Shown here piece after piece: positions 17,401-28,654 of a DNA stretch of 64,000 nt. Origin of the DNA: Jacaranda mimosifolia (lineage: Eukaryota; Streptophyta; Magnoliopsida; Lamiales; Bignoniaceae); assembly GCA_018894105.1 (NCBI GenBank), contig CM032128.1:26373299-26437298 (forward strand), given 5' to 3'. The position numbers and the translations under genes were made by a program. The first letter of the stretch is position 1. The number at the start of each line of letters is the position of its first letter. The notes under the pieces are model-generated. The model was given only the letters and a program-made list of their open reading frames with translations, did no database searches and was not told the origin of the DNA.

Positions 17401-17520
17401 TCAATCAACCACCTTCGCCATTATCAAAGTAAAAGCTCTGCTCCACTGATCAAGACACGGCTGCCGCTTGAAAAATGGAACCTTTCCGAAAACTCTCGCC
17501 GGAGGGTTATCTGCGTTCAT
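17401..17520 (-). CDS. Upstream ORF 2 (39 aa) in the inferred 5' leader
   Basis: An ATG at 17520 opens 39 codons ending TGA at 17401, 66 bases before the hexokinase start. It begins MNADNPPARVFGKV. If the leader is unspliced and starts near the TATA-like box, ribosomes would meet this frame first. There is no evidence that the peptide itself is conserved. Confidence 0.3.
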   Translation of the reverse strand: MNADNPPARVFGKVPFFKRQPCLDQWSRAFTLIMAKVVD

Positions 17521-17595
17521 GTGAAATGAACTGAAACGGAGGTCGGGTTTCAGACGGCGTCCTCTTGTGGATTCTTGCTTCTAAAACTCTCACTT

Positions 17596-17679
17596 TTAGA
17601 GACTGTGGAGAAACGAAGAAGAGTTGTTCGAAGAATACTTTTGAGAGAGAGAGAGCAACGGTGGCCGGTGGGAGAGCAT
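17596..17679 (-). CDS. Upstream ORF 1 (27 aa) in the inferred 5' leader
   Basis: ATG at 17679 to TAA at 17596 encodes a Ser-rich 27-residue frame starting MLSHRPPLLSL. It is translated only if transcription starts at or above 17679, which is close to the start expected from the TATA-like box, so its presence in the mRNA is uncertain. Confidence 0.25.
   Translation of the reverse strand: MLSHRPPLLSLSQKYSSNNSSSFLHSL
17643..17655 (-). promoter_or_regulatory. CT-repeat (Y patch) in the hexokinase 5' region
   Basis: CTCTCTCTCTCTC on the coding strand, about 50 bases below the TATA-like box, is a pyrimidine patch common near plant transcription starts. Confidence 0.45.
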
Positions 17680-17700
17680 TTGGAAAGCGAACTGTTGGGT

Positions 17701-17710
17701 ACTTATAAGG
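17701..17710 (-). promoter_or_regulatory. Putative TATA-like box of the hexokinase gene
   Basis: CCTTATAAGT on the minus strand lies about 370 bases upstream of the start codon and above a CT-rich leader. A start site near 17675 is expected by spacing; this is inference. Confidence 0.45.
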
Positions 17711-17734
17711 ACAAGTGAAACGACCGTTTTGACC

Positions 17735-18868
17735 CTCCTGATTTTCTTTTACCTTTACCTATATAACGAGGTGGATTCTGGTTTGACCACTAGGAAGATT
17801 GAGAAATTTCGGCATATGGTAAAGGCGAACGTATCAAAATGACGGTTTTGCCGCTGGGCCTTGCGAGGGAAATCAGGATGGGGGTTGGCTTCTTTGCGGA
17901 GGATGCACTTTGGAGTTTTCATTTTTCTAATATATTTAAACACACACACACACAAATTGGAAGCCTATTAAAATTTGAATTTTTGATCTTTTCCATTATG
18001 TAAGAGATTTATGCTACATCTCTATCTTAAACAAAACAACCTTTAAAAAAAAAGCAGTATTCTTATCATTAGTAACTATATATTAAAGTATCAATAATCA
18101 ATACAGTAATAATAACTATGTATCAAAGTTTGGGCACCAATTAATCTCATTATTACAATATATCTTCATACATAAAAATACAAAGAATTCCACGCATCAA
18201 TAATACGGCATTCTAAGCTAAGAACAGATTATGAAACTTCAATGCAAATATGTAAATGCTTCTATAAAATTTTAACCATCAATTTCAAAGGCCTTCTCCT
18301 TTCTTAAACTTGATGGGGGAACATTTTTATACACAAAATGTGGCCTTATCAATGTACATTTATTCAGAAGTGTTTTCTTTAGGAAAAAATGTTGCAGGTT
18401 GTGCTTTAGTATAGTTTGATCTGAAAAATATTTGATTTCCCCATTGTTTTCTTTTATAATTTTTCCTTTTTTTTTTTTTTGTGAAGGTGGGGTTAAAGTT
18501 TTAAATTTATTTAGCTTGTTGTAATTTTCACTTTTCATTTATCATTTCTTTTTTAATTTATTTTATCATTATTCGCTTTGCTATATTTTTTACATTTCTT
18601 AGTTATTATCGTGCGATATTGATTACAAAACCATCTTAATATCTTAATGATGCAATGTGATGGCAACTTGTTGCATTGTTTCAATCATAAAATTGATTGT
18701 TTAGTGTGGCAATATTAGCTTTCATCTTTTATTTTATTTATTTTATCTTTCCATTTTAACGTCTATTTCTTCAATCAGCATTTACTACTAACTTGTCATA
18801 CTAACTAAATATGTAAGATTTGTGCCTTTTGGAATTCTTTAAGTGGCTTTCCTCTCTCCGAAACAATA
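17735..18868. other. Gene-free upstream flank of the hexokinase gene
   Basis: AT-rich sequence with a short CA run (17939-17955) and a poly-T tract (18468-18480). No ORF with homology, and nothing else recognised. Confidence 0.4.
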
Positions 18869-18876
18869 GCTAAAAT

Positions 18877-19381
18877 TAGGGGTGTTCACAGTTCGGTAAA
18901 CCGGCCGAACCGAATCGAAATCAAAAACTCAGTTTGTATCGAATACTGAACCGAAAATTTTGATTCGATATTTGGTTATTTTTTATAAAAAAATTTGGTA
19001 TTCGGTTTGGTTTCAGTTTTTTGTACCGGTTAACCGAACCGAATTACCGAATTGTTAATTAATAAATATATATTAATATTCATATTTATTATTAATTAAT
19101 AAATATATTACATTAATATATATTAATTAATTAATATTATATATATTGTTAATAGTATATATATATAAATATATTACACTAATATATATATTAATTAACA
19201 GTACATATACTGTTAATAGTACATATATATATTAATTAACAACAATATATATTAATATTAATATTAAAAATTAAAAAATTTGATATTTCGGTTTTTAACT
19301 GAACCAAATCGAAAAAAAATTCGGTTTTAACCGAACCGAACCAAATAGTTCGATTCGGTTCGTGCCGAATGAACACCCCTA
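18877..19381. mobile_element. hAT-like MITE (505 bp) with perfect 8-bp TSD
   Basis: Terminal inverted repeats are perfect over TAGGGGTGTTCA at the outer ends, continuing as degenerate GTTCGGTT/AACCGAAC-rich arms. The flanking 8-mers GCTAAAAT (18869-18876 and 19382-19389) are identical. The centre is an AT-rich, self-complementary TTAATATATATTA-like stretch. It encodes no transposase. Confidence 0.85.
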
Positions 19382-19389
19382 GCTAAAAT

Positions 19390-20034
19390 GTCAACATTTT
19401 AAGTCATCATTCTTTTGATTAAATTTATCATGTTTGGGTAGCTATTGATTTTCAAATATATGTCTTTGACCTAATTATTTTCATAAGTTTTTAAAAGTTT
19501 TATTTACGTTATTCCCATAATTAGATAATTTACCTGTATTGAATTTTTTTGTCATTTTCTCCTTAAAACAAGTAGCCATAAAACCTCATCCAATTGCTCT
19601 TCATGGTTATAATTTACATATATCGATGCCTTTGCTTACCATTTTTAGAATAACTCCTGTGGTATAAATTGTAATTTGAATATTTGATTCTCCATTTTGA
19701 AACACTCGAGTTTAGACTCTAGTATTTTCACAATCTATAGATTTTGAATATTTTTATTGCTTCTTATAAAAATTAAGGTGACAACCTAAGTCACATAATT
19801 CTCCTTCTCTTATTGCTGCTTTGGAGCTCCAATCGCGATCTGGGGAATTAAGAGCAGGAGTACTACTTTAAAGCATCTTAAAGTTTCTTAATTTGTGATT
19901 TAGCTTCCACTACTTCACAAACCTAATTTTTACAAGAGAACACCTAAATTTTACTATATCTCAATTTAAAATTTTTAAAATCACATTTTATTTGTTAATA
20001 ATTCGCACTTTACACTATTAAATCACACTAGATC

Positions 20035-20065
<31 letters not shown>

Positions 20066-20559
20066 TTTTGATTAAAATATAATTCTTTACGTTATACTAT
20101 ATTATATATAAAATAGATATATAACAAAAGAAAAGACCCCATGCTAAGATAGAACCCCAAGACCTCACCCCCAATTGAAGTCAAAACCCTATAGTTTCAA
20201 AAATCAAAACACATTCCTCATTCAACTTAGAAGTTTCAAAATAAAATTCTCAAGACTCAAAACTCAAATCCATCAAAGACAAACTCGAATTGAAACTATG
20301 ATAACAACTCTTTAATATCTTCTTCTTGATTCTTCAGTTTGTCATCAAATTGGTGTTTATTTCCTTTGCAATAATTTGGGACTTTTTTAATTTGATGGTA
20401 AGGATAAAACTTCTAAGTTGGTTGTGTTTGTAGAAATTGTTTCTTATTCATAAATAATGAGATTCTTAGCGTCTAATTTAGGATTTTTTTTCCCTCTAAT
20501 TTTTAATTGACATTTGAGTTATCAATGTTAAGATTTTGGTTGTTATTTATTTATTTATT

Positions 20560-20604
<45 letters not shown>

Positions 20605-21018
20605 TTTTCTTTGTTTTTGTCTTTTGAATAGTTAGTACAATGCATGAATTTGATATATATCATATTAGTCTAATAAATAGAAATAGGTATTTATAAGGGG
20701 GTTGGATTGAATTAATTAGTCTTTTGTTTATTGATATTTGGCAAAAGAAAAAATCTATTTGTTGGATCGTTGGATCAAATAACACTGACTCTTTGAATTC
20801 GCAAAACTAAGTTTAGTATCTAATTATATTAGTTTTTGTATATTTTTTTCTTTGATCGTATTTTATACATGTATAAAATATTTAATAATTATTTTTTAAA
20901 TGCACTCTAAGATGCTTTCGCTTCTTTTTTTTTTTTTTTTTTTTGTCGCTCTTGTGCTTTAGCTCCGGCTTGTGCTCCCACCCTACTCCCACTTTATGTG
21001 ATTTAGGCGACAACATCT
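19390..21018. other. Gene-free AT-rich DNA with TTAT/ATT microsatellites
   Basis: It contains a (TTTA)n run at 20037-20068 and a compound (TTTA)n-(TTA)n run at about 20546-20602. A stretch near 20130-20180 resembles a decayed tRNA-like or LTR fragment. No gene was seen. Confidence 0.45.
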
Positions 21019-21021
21019 TTA

Positions 21022-21684
21022 GGGCCCCATTTGGTTTCATTTTCAAAGTTCATTTTCACATATTCTACCATTTCAAAAATGAAGCACATCACTTTTTATA
21101 TATTTTCACGCAACATCATTTTCATTTTCAAAATGCATTTTTCAACAACCTATATATCTTCTGTCAACAGTCTATGTATCTTCTCTTTCTATTCCATTAT
21201 TTCTATCTCTCTTCATCTACAACTTATTAAAACCAACATAATATTACTTTTCCAACAATCTATCCAAATACAAGCTCATTTTCAACTCATTTCTATTAAC
21301 TAACTTTTCAAATTTTAGAAATGATGCAAATGAAAATTGGAAATAAAAATAAAACTAAATGGGCCCTAATTCATTTTCAAAGTTTGTTTCACATTTTTTA
21401 CTATTTCAAAAATAAAACGCATCACTTTTTACATATTTTCACCCAACATTATATTCATTTTCATTTTCAAAACACATTCCCTAATAACTTATATATCTTA
21501 TCTCGTATTATATTATTTCTATTTCTCTCCACCTACAATCCTACTAAAACCAACATAATCATTGTTTTTTTAACAATCTATACAAATATAAACTTATTTT
21601 CAATTTATTTCCACTAACTATTTTTCAATGTTTTAAAAATAATAGAAATAAAAATTGAAAATGAAAATAAAACCAAACGGGCCT
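21022..21684. mobile_element. Tandem-dimer MITE (two GGGCC-ended units)
   Basis: Unit one (about 21022-21366) and unit two (about 21361-21684) are homologous. Each begins with text like GGGCCCATTTGGTTTCATTTTCAAAG and ends with AAATGAAAATAAAACCAAACGGGCC-like text. They meet at a shared GGGCCC at 21361. A TTA trinucleotide flanks the whole dimer on both sides (21019-21021 and 21685-21687), as for PIF/Harbinger-type insertions. Long open frames inside are low-complexity Phe/Ile/Ser translations and not genes. Confidence 0.65.
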
Positions 21685-21689
21685 TTAAG

Positions 21690-22470
21690 TGTAAATGAAA
21701 TGTAAAATTGAACATAGCCCAGCTACTTCCCATTGTGAAAGGACATTTCTGTAAAAACATAGCCAAATTTCCATGTGGGCGCCCAACTCTGAAGTTTGAA
21801 GTGCAAAATCCATCAAATTTATTACTCAATAAAATCCGGTTCCCGCATAAAACTCAATAGGGACCCATGAGGCATAACAGTAAAGGACAAGGCCAAAATG
21901 GGCATTGTAAGGATTGTGTGTGCGCGCACTTTTGCCTTGACCCTCGCACGAATTTATTCCACCTTTCTTTCTTTCTTCTTTTTTTCTTTTTTTTTTGTTT
22001 TAATATTCTCGAAAGAAAATTAAATGTATATTTAAATTCAGTGTTAGTCTAAATCTACAAAAGTAAGAAATGTGGCCCCGCAAATTAGGCAGAGCGGCGA
22101 CGGAGTAGCTGCGTATTCCGCTGCATTCCCGTACATGGCGCCAGCTGTGGTCCGCTAATTCCAGCTATGCATCAAAAAAGCAATTGCACCAAACCGCACA
22201 TTTCCTATCGCCACTCGCCAGTAAAAATAATAATAATTTCTTTTTATTAAAATTTCTTGGAACAATATAATTGTTGTTTGGTTTACCTTTTTTGCATGTG
22301 AAGGAAGGGTTTGTTTGATATTTGAGCGTTTTGGAGAATTTTTTTGGGAAGAATGTACTTTAATAGTAAAATTGAAGAATGTGATATTTGTTTGTTATTG
22401 TATTGGAAGTTGTTTGAAAATGTTTTAAGAGAAAATGATTTGTATATAAAGTTTTGGAGAGATAAAATTT
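21690..22470. other. Gene-free DNA
   Basis: A short GC-richer patch (22080-22200) stands out but holds no open frame with homology. A (T/C)-rich tract lies at 21958-21999. Nothing else is recognised. Confidence 0.35.
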
Positions 22471-22476
22471 AATGTA

Positions 22477-22830
22477 AGTGTCACTTCAATTCAAAATTTT
22501 TTAGTTAATATGGTGGAAGTGAATATTTGTGTGTATATAATGGTTAATTAGTTACCTCTGTATATATATGTAATGATTGTTTGTTATATATATGTACAAT
22601 TGTAATATATTTTGGGAGGGTATTTTGATAAACGAAAATATTGTTTTGATAGTTGCCATATCAATTCAATTTTTGTTGGGTTAGCGAGACGGAAATGAAT
22701 ATTTTGTGTATATATATATAATAATTAATTAGTTGTGTGCATATACAATGATTTATTTATTATACATATAATTGTAATATGTTTTGGAATGGTATTTCTG
22801 AGGAAAGAAAATATCAGTTTGATAGTTGCT
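22477..22830. repeat. Two-copy tandem duplication, ~180-bp unit
   Basis: The block from CACTTCAATTCAAAATTTTTTAG through TTTTGATAGTTGCC (22480-22650) recurs as ATCAATTCAATTTTTGTTGGGTTAG through TTTGATAGTTGC (22660-22830) with many substitutions. It is non-coding. Confidence 0.55.
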
Positions 22831-23189
22831 TCGAATGTGTACTTGCTTGTTTAGAAGTGTTTTGAGAGTTGAAGTCTGTTATGTTAAACATAAACAAGTA
22901 GGCCGTACCTGCCCCCGAAAAAACAAAAAGGAAAAAATTGTAAAAAAAGAGATTTTGATGTGTACTCATGAGGATTACAGATTGCCGACATCTTATTCAA
23001 AAAGGCATATGAAAATGTGTTGATAAGTGTATTGCAGTTGGTCACTTTTTGTTTACTCTTATGAGTTATGACTCTTTTTTCATTGTAAGATCTTAAAAAT
23101 GTTTAATATTTTAAATATATAAAAAATATTAGTACAACTAGCTTTTAGTCTTGTCAAAACCAAAATATTCTACACCCATGCTACACTTT

Positions 23190-23460
23190 GCTGCTTTGGA
23201 CTGTGAAAATATATAATATACCCCCTTCATTTTCACAAAAAATAATTTAATTCTTAATTTACCCTTTTTTCTAAAATATTTTGAAAAATATTGAGTTAAA
23301 TTTTTTTAGTTTTACTTGAAAGTTGCCCCCACATAACACTTTGCCCCTTGAATTATGAAAATATACAAATGATCTCCTATTACCTAAAAATAATAATATA
23401 TTTCTTAATTTATTCTTTTTTAAGCTATTTTTGAAAAATATTGAAGTAAATGTTGTAGTC
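23190..23460. repeat. Two-copy tandem duplication, ~135-bp unit
   Basis: Both copies run CACTTTGC...TGAAAATATA...CTTAATTTA-CTTTTTT...TTTTGAAAAATATTGAGTTAAAT. The first lies at about 23188-23325 and the second at about 23336-23455. It is non-coding. Confidence 0.5.
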
Positions 23461-23995
23461 TATTAAAATATTGATTTACATACTTTGAATTGAGGGGGAT
23501 AAAGGCAAATTTCATCCATCGCAAAGTTTGAACTTTACTTCTTTTTTTCTTTTTTTTAAAAAAAACCCTTTATATGAAGTAAAAATATACTCGTAAAATG
23601 GAGAATTGAATTTTCTTTATTGAAAAAATTATCAAAAATTGTTCTTAGATTAGATTATTAAACTAAAGGGACCAGTTTGGCAACGTCAATGGCTTAGAAT
23701 ATGTAAGTGATGAAATTCATTAATACGTTTTTTCGTTTCTTTTTATTTTGATAGAAGTATAAATTCAACTTTTTTATGATCAGCATAAATTGAATTACTA
23801 ACTATATTATTGACAAATTATTCATATTGTTGTATGTACACCATAGTTTGAAGTCCTCTCTTGTGTATATATAAGAAAAAAATAAAACATCTAAATAATA
23901 TTGAGCGAAGGAGTTGAAGAACTTAGGATTCGAATTTTATGCTTGCTTGTGAGAATTTCTCACAAGCAAACCCTCAAAAACAAAGAAATTCTTCC

Positions 23996-25758
23996 AAATG
24001 TGTGATTGCTTGTAAAAAAATTTTCCACCTCACAAAATTTCTCTCAAAAATTCCTCCTCTCTTCTTTGAAATTTTTTAAAAAATTTTCCTTCCTTCTCAC
24101 AAAAAATTCTTACAAACAATCACTCTCACATATAACATCAACTATAATTATTACATTTTTACCTCACAAACAATCACTATCTCATAACATATAATTATAT
24201 TTACACATAATATTTGTATATTAAATAATTTTTTTCATAATATAATTATTTACATGTATATATTAACATTTAAATGAAATTATATCATAATATGTAGTTA
24301 TAATTACACATAATATTTTTATATTAAAATATTATTATTTTCTTAAGATAGTTATTTTGATGTATATTCATAGTATGTAATAATATCTATACGTACTATT
24401 TAATATTTAAACAAAATTATTTTTGTAATAAATAATTATAGTTAAAAGTAATATTTTTATATTTAAATATAATTATTCACACATTTTTAATATTTTATAA
24501 TAATATTTTCATAATATATAATTATATTTACACATAAAAGTTACATTTATATTTTAATATTTACATAAAATTATTTTCCTAATACATAATTATATTTGCA
24601 CATAATGTTTTATTATTTAAACAAAATTATTATCATAATATACAATTATATTTACACATAAAATTTTAATATATTTAAATAAAATTTATATCATATTATA
24701 TAATTATATCTGACATTTATATATTATATATTATAAAAATAATACGAATATATTAAATTTCATTTTTATAAAGAAATAAGAACTATTGTTTGACTATTTA
24801 AAAATAATATTATTTTAAATATAGTTAAGGAATTTATAGTACACATTTAATATTTAATATATGATTAAATATTTTATATATATTTCATGAATACGCATAA
24901 AGAATATATATTTAATATGTATATATATTTTAATAAATAAATAACAACATGTTAACGAATAAATTATAAACAACTTTAAAATAAATATTTAACGAATATT
25001 TAGTATATATTTAATATTTAATATAGTTAATTAATTTGTCCATTATATGTAATATTTAATATATGTTGTGATATTTAATATATATTAATCGATATACATA
25101 AAGAATTTATTTTTAATATATATTAATAAATAATTAATTAATGTTTAACGGAAAATATAGGAATAAATTAAATATATTTAACGAATATTTAGTATATATG
25201 CAATATTTACATTATTATTAAATACTTAATATATGTTTATCGAATATACATGAATATATTATATTTATATTCAATATATAAATTATTAAATTATCACAGA
25301 AAATTTACAACTTTTAATCAAATAAAATAATAAATTTATTCAATATTAAATTTTATTATAATATACGGAATATTTTAGATAACAATAAATTAATGTTACT
25401 TTATTCTACAATATTGTATATATAAATAATATACAAATTTGCTTACATAAAAAAAACTCATAACCAATCACCATCTCTTAAAATTTTCTTATAAAAATTC
25501 TCATAATCAATTACCACTTCACAAATTTCACTCAAAAAAATCTCACAATCAAACACATTCTCACAACTTTTTTCTCACAAACAATCACCACATCATTTTC
25601 TCTCACATGTCACATCAACTGTAATCATTACATCTTTACCTCACAAACAATCACTACCTCATAAAAAAAATTTCTACCTCACAAACAAAATAATTTCACT
25701 ATTTCCTCTAAGAAATGAGAAATGAGAAATGGAAACACAAGTAATCACACCCTTAATT
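23996..25758. mobile_element. Putative TIR element with subterminal direct repeats
   Basis: The left end TGTGTGATTGCTTGT is inverted at the right end (on the minus strand GTGTGATTACTTGT). Inside each end lie ~60-bp direct repeats (24124-24188 and 25603-25665) sharing CTCACAAACAATCACTA and ACATCAACT-TAAT-ATTACAT. The ~1.3-kb core is almost pure A/T with many TTTAATAT-like words. There is no transposase and no clear target duplication. Confidence 0.45.
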
Positions 25759-25787
25759 CATATCTCTTAATTAGTGTTGCTAATATG

Positions 25788-25812
25788 TATATATATATAT
25801 ATATATATATAT
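25788..25812. repeat. (AT)n microsatellite
   Basis: Uninterrupted TA dinucleotide run of about 12 units. Confidence 0.8.
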
Positions 25813-25920
25813 TTAGAAAGAGCATTACAAATGATGAATTTTTATTCTCTCAACAAATCAATATTTTTCTATTCGCAAATTAAATAAATCAAAATATAAA
25901 CTATACATAATACATATAAA

Positions 25921-26030
25921 GTACACAAAGGAACTCATTCAGACTCGAATATGAGACCTTCCCCATAATATGAGAGATTAATGTCATTGAATTACATGTC
26001 ACTGACATTGCTGCTAATATTCTTGAGATG
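25921..26030 (-). mobile_element. Possible tRNA-derived (SINE-like) fragment
   Basis: On the minus strand AATTCAATGACATTAATCTC is followed by GGTCTCATATTCGAGTC, like an A box and B box spaced as in tRNA-derived elements. No tail or target duplication could be defined. Confidence 0.3.
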
Positions 26031-28360
26031 AGGCTGATGGAGACAATTTTGATTCAATAAAATTTTATTAAACCTGGACTATTAATCAAGTCCCATCGCA
26101 ATACAATGCAGACGTGCTCATGCAATATTTCCTCTTGATTATTTTATTTGCACAAAATTACTCCGTATATGCTAACTCACTAAATGAAGGATACCAAGTA
26201 ATGCTTTATCTTATGTTTGGTTTCTACTTTCTACAGATAAAAATGATGTGATTAATTAAATTGTATGTGTTCACACAAATTTCGTTGTTGCAAAATTAAA
26301 TCACAAGATAATTTTTTTTTTAATAATAATGGACAAATTAAATTTATATTAGAGAATAAAAGAATTGCAATTTATCAGAGAAAAAAAATATAAATTCCCT
26401 AATAAAACTAATCCCCTGATTCTTCTCCTAATATATGATCCAAGGGCTTGAAACTTGTTATTGAATATGAAGTGTAATATCCTTTGACTTAATAAAAGAA
26501 TACTACGAGAATTTTTTTTAGCTCAAACCTTGACTTCGAGATCAAAAGATTTGATAACTTGATACTTTGAAGAGGTATAGGACCTTCGCATTAGCAATAC
26601 ATCATCGCGGCAGAAACTTAAAATTTGAAAACTTGAAGTCTTGGACTTGAAAATATGTGTATATAAATATATGAATACGTGGATATTAATGTGGATATGT
26701 TCCTATGAGTCTTTAATCATCCCCTTTATATAGACACTCAGCAGGAGGCGCCGAAATGACTTGAACACATTTGTAATTATTTTTCTGATGCACATATTAA
26801 AGATAATATCAAATATTCTTGATTTGATTGGTCCACGTACATGGATGCGCCACATGTCCTAACTTGATTAGCTTGAGATTGCTAGGCCACCAAACTTGAT
26901 TTGATTGGCATGATACATCTTGATCTTGACACTTACCAACATTTGATTTGTATAAAATAAATATTAAAATATTAATTAAAATTAACTATTTATCATTTGA
27001 AATTAAATTTAATAAATTCCAATACACAAATAAAAAATTTTAAATTAATAACTAATATGTTATTTACACATGTCATTTTTCAATTGATCCAAAAATTAAG
27101 TCGTCTACAGTATGTTTTCCAAAATACTCTTTTGCACTATTTTGTTTTGGTTTTATTTATTTATTTTTGGCTTTTAATTTGTTTCTTTTTTATTGTAAGT
27201 AGATCATCCCCATGATGACCATCTCCACGCCTAATTGCGTCATCCGGGACACCACCGACACCACGCCCACTACAGACACCACCGACCAATCCAACCCAAA
27301 TGCAGATGAATTCTGTCACACAAATGGAGCACAAGCAAGAAATGATCTATTAATTGTTTTTGGTATTTCTCAAGTCTCAACCAACGAAGAAGAATTGCGT
27401 TGACAATGGGGGCAAAAGAAGCATGGACGGACCTGATAAAAAATTATTCATATCTGTAGATATTCTTGAGTACACAAAAGAGTGAGTAATGGGCCTCATA
27501 TCTGATAAATTTATTTGCTCTCTAATTATTCGCCATTTTTTGATCGAACCTACATGTACCTATGAGTAATTCATGAATAACTATATATAAGAGTTTATTT
27601 TAAATTTTTCTTTAATTCTCATAAATACTTTGGAGGGTATAGCACATTTATTTATATAAACAATAATGTCTAATTGATGACTAAAATTTTAATTTAAAAA
27701 ACTTTTGACATATAATAAAATTTAAATTTGAACTTTGGGATATAATGTAATGTAATATTGGTGGATGTATAAACACTTCAGTTGTAGTTTTTAAATGATA
27801 ACATTATTGATATGTTTCAAGTACTTGTTCAATGTAATATTTGAAAATTATAGTTTCTTTTATTAGTTTTAGTTAATATTTGAATAATATTATGTAAATT
27901 AAAATATACATATTAGTTTACCTTCAAATATCAAAAAAATTATGAGAATTTATTGTGGGTACTCGTTGTTTATCCTTTATCTATAGTCATGGGTAATAGT
28001 TCACTATTTATACTTAATAAAATATGAATAATTTTACCTGTAAATAAATTTATCCAATCGTTACTACTCGCTGTTGGGTTACCCACATGTACTCATTACT
28101 AGTCTAGGCATGGAAGGAGAATGAATCAACACAATTTTCCGGCCGAGTGGAACATATAGATTTAACTCATACCTAAGTTTGAAATGAACAAAATTATAAT
28201 TTTGTAGAATATTTCAGTAAGCTTATAAATTTCTTAATATATATATATATATATATATATTCTTCTTTACATGTATATAAGCAGACTTATAATTCATTAT
28301 ATAAGAATTAAATTTCAAATTTCACACATATAAATATAAATATAGTACTATTGAAATTAA
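26031..28360. other. Gene-free AT-rich DNA
   Basis: No supported gene. A 63-codon frame at 27212-27403 with a Thr/Asp-rich start (DTTDTTPTTDTTDQSN) is locally GC-richer than its surroundings, but it has no recognised homology and is probably transposon debris. A TA microsatellite is at about 28238-28260. Confidence 0.4.
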
Positions 28361-28363
28361 TTA

Positions 28364-28652
28364 GGGCCTATTTGATTTCATTTTCAAAGGCCATTTTCAC
28401 ATTTTCTACTATTACAAAAATGAAACACATTAATTTTTATATATTTTCACCCAACATAATTTTCATTTTTATTTTCAAAACACATTCCCCAATAACCTAA
28501 TATCTTCTCTCTCCACCTATAACCTATTAAAACTAACATAATCATTACTTTTTTAATAATTCATCCAAATACAAACTCATTTTAAACTCATTTTCATCAA
28601 CTAACTTTTCAAATTTTAAAAATGATTAAAATGAAAATAAAACGAAACGGGC
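28364..28652. mobile_element. MITE, single unit of the family at 21022-21684
   Basis: It begins GGGCCTATTTGATTTCATTT and ends with AAATGAAAATAAAACGAAACGGGC-like text. The interior (CATTTTCACATTTTCTACTATT, TTTTCACCCAACAT, CCAATAACCTA) matches the units of the dimer. TTA precedes it; the right-hand TTA is not preserved. Confidence 0.6.
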
Positions 28653-28654
28653 AA

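Noticed and set aside
21031..21617. Phe/Ile/Ser-rich open frames
   Set aside because: They are translations of the low-complexity arms of the dimeric MITE and have no start context or homology.
24000..25800. Direct repeats with AT-rich spacers as a CRISPR-like array
   Set aside because: Only two repeat copies, eukaryotic context, and the repeats sit inside inverted transposon-like ends.
27212..27403. 63-codon Thr/Asp-rich frame as a small gene
   Set aside because: No homology, no promoter or neighbouring exons recognised; the local composition could be transposon debris.
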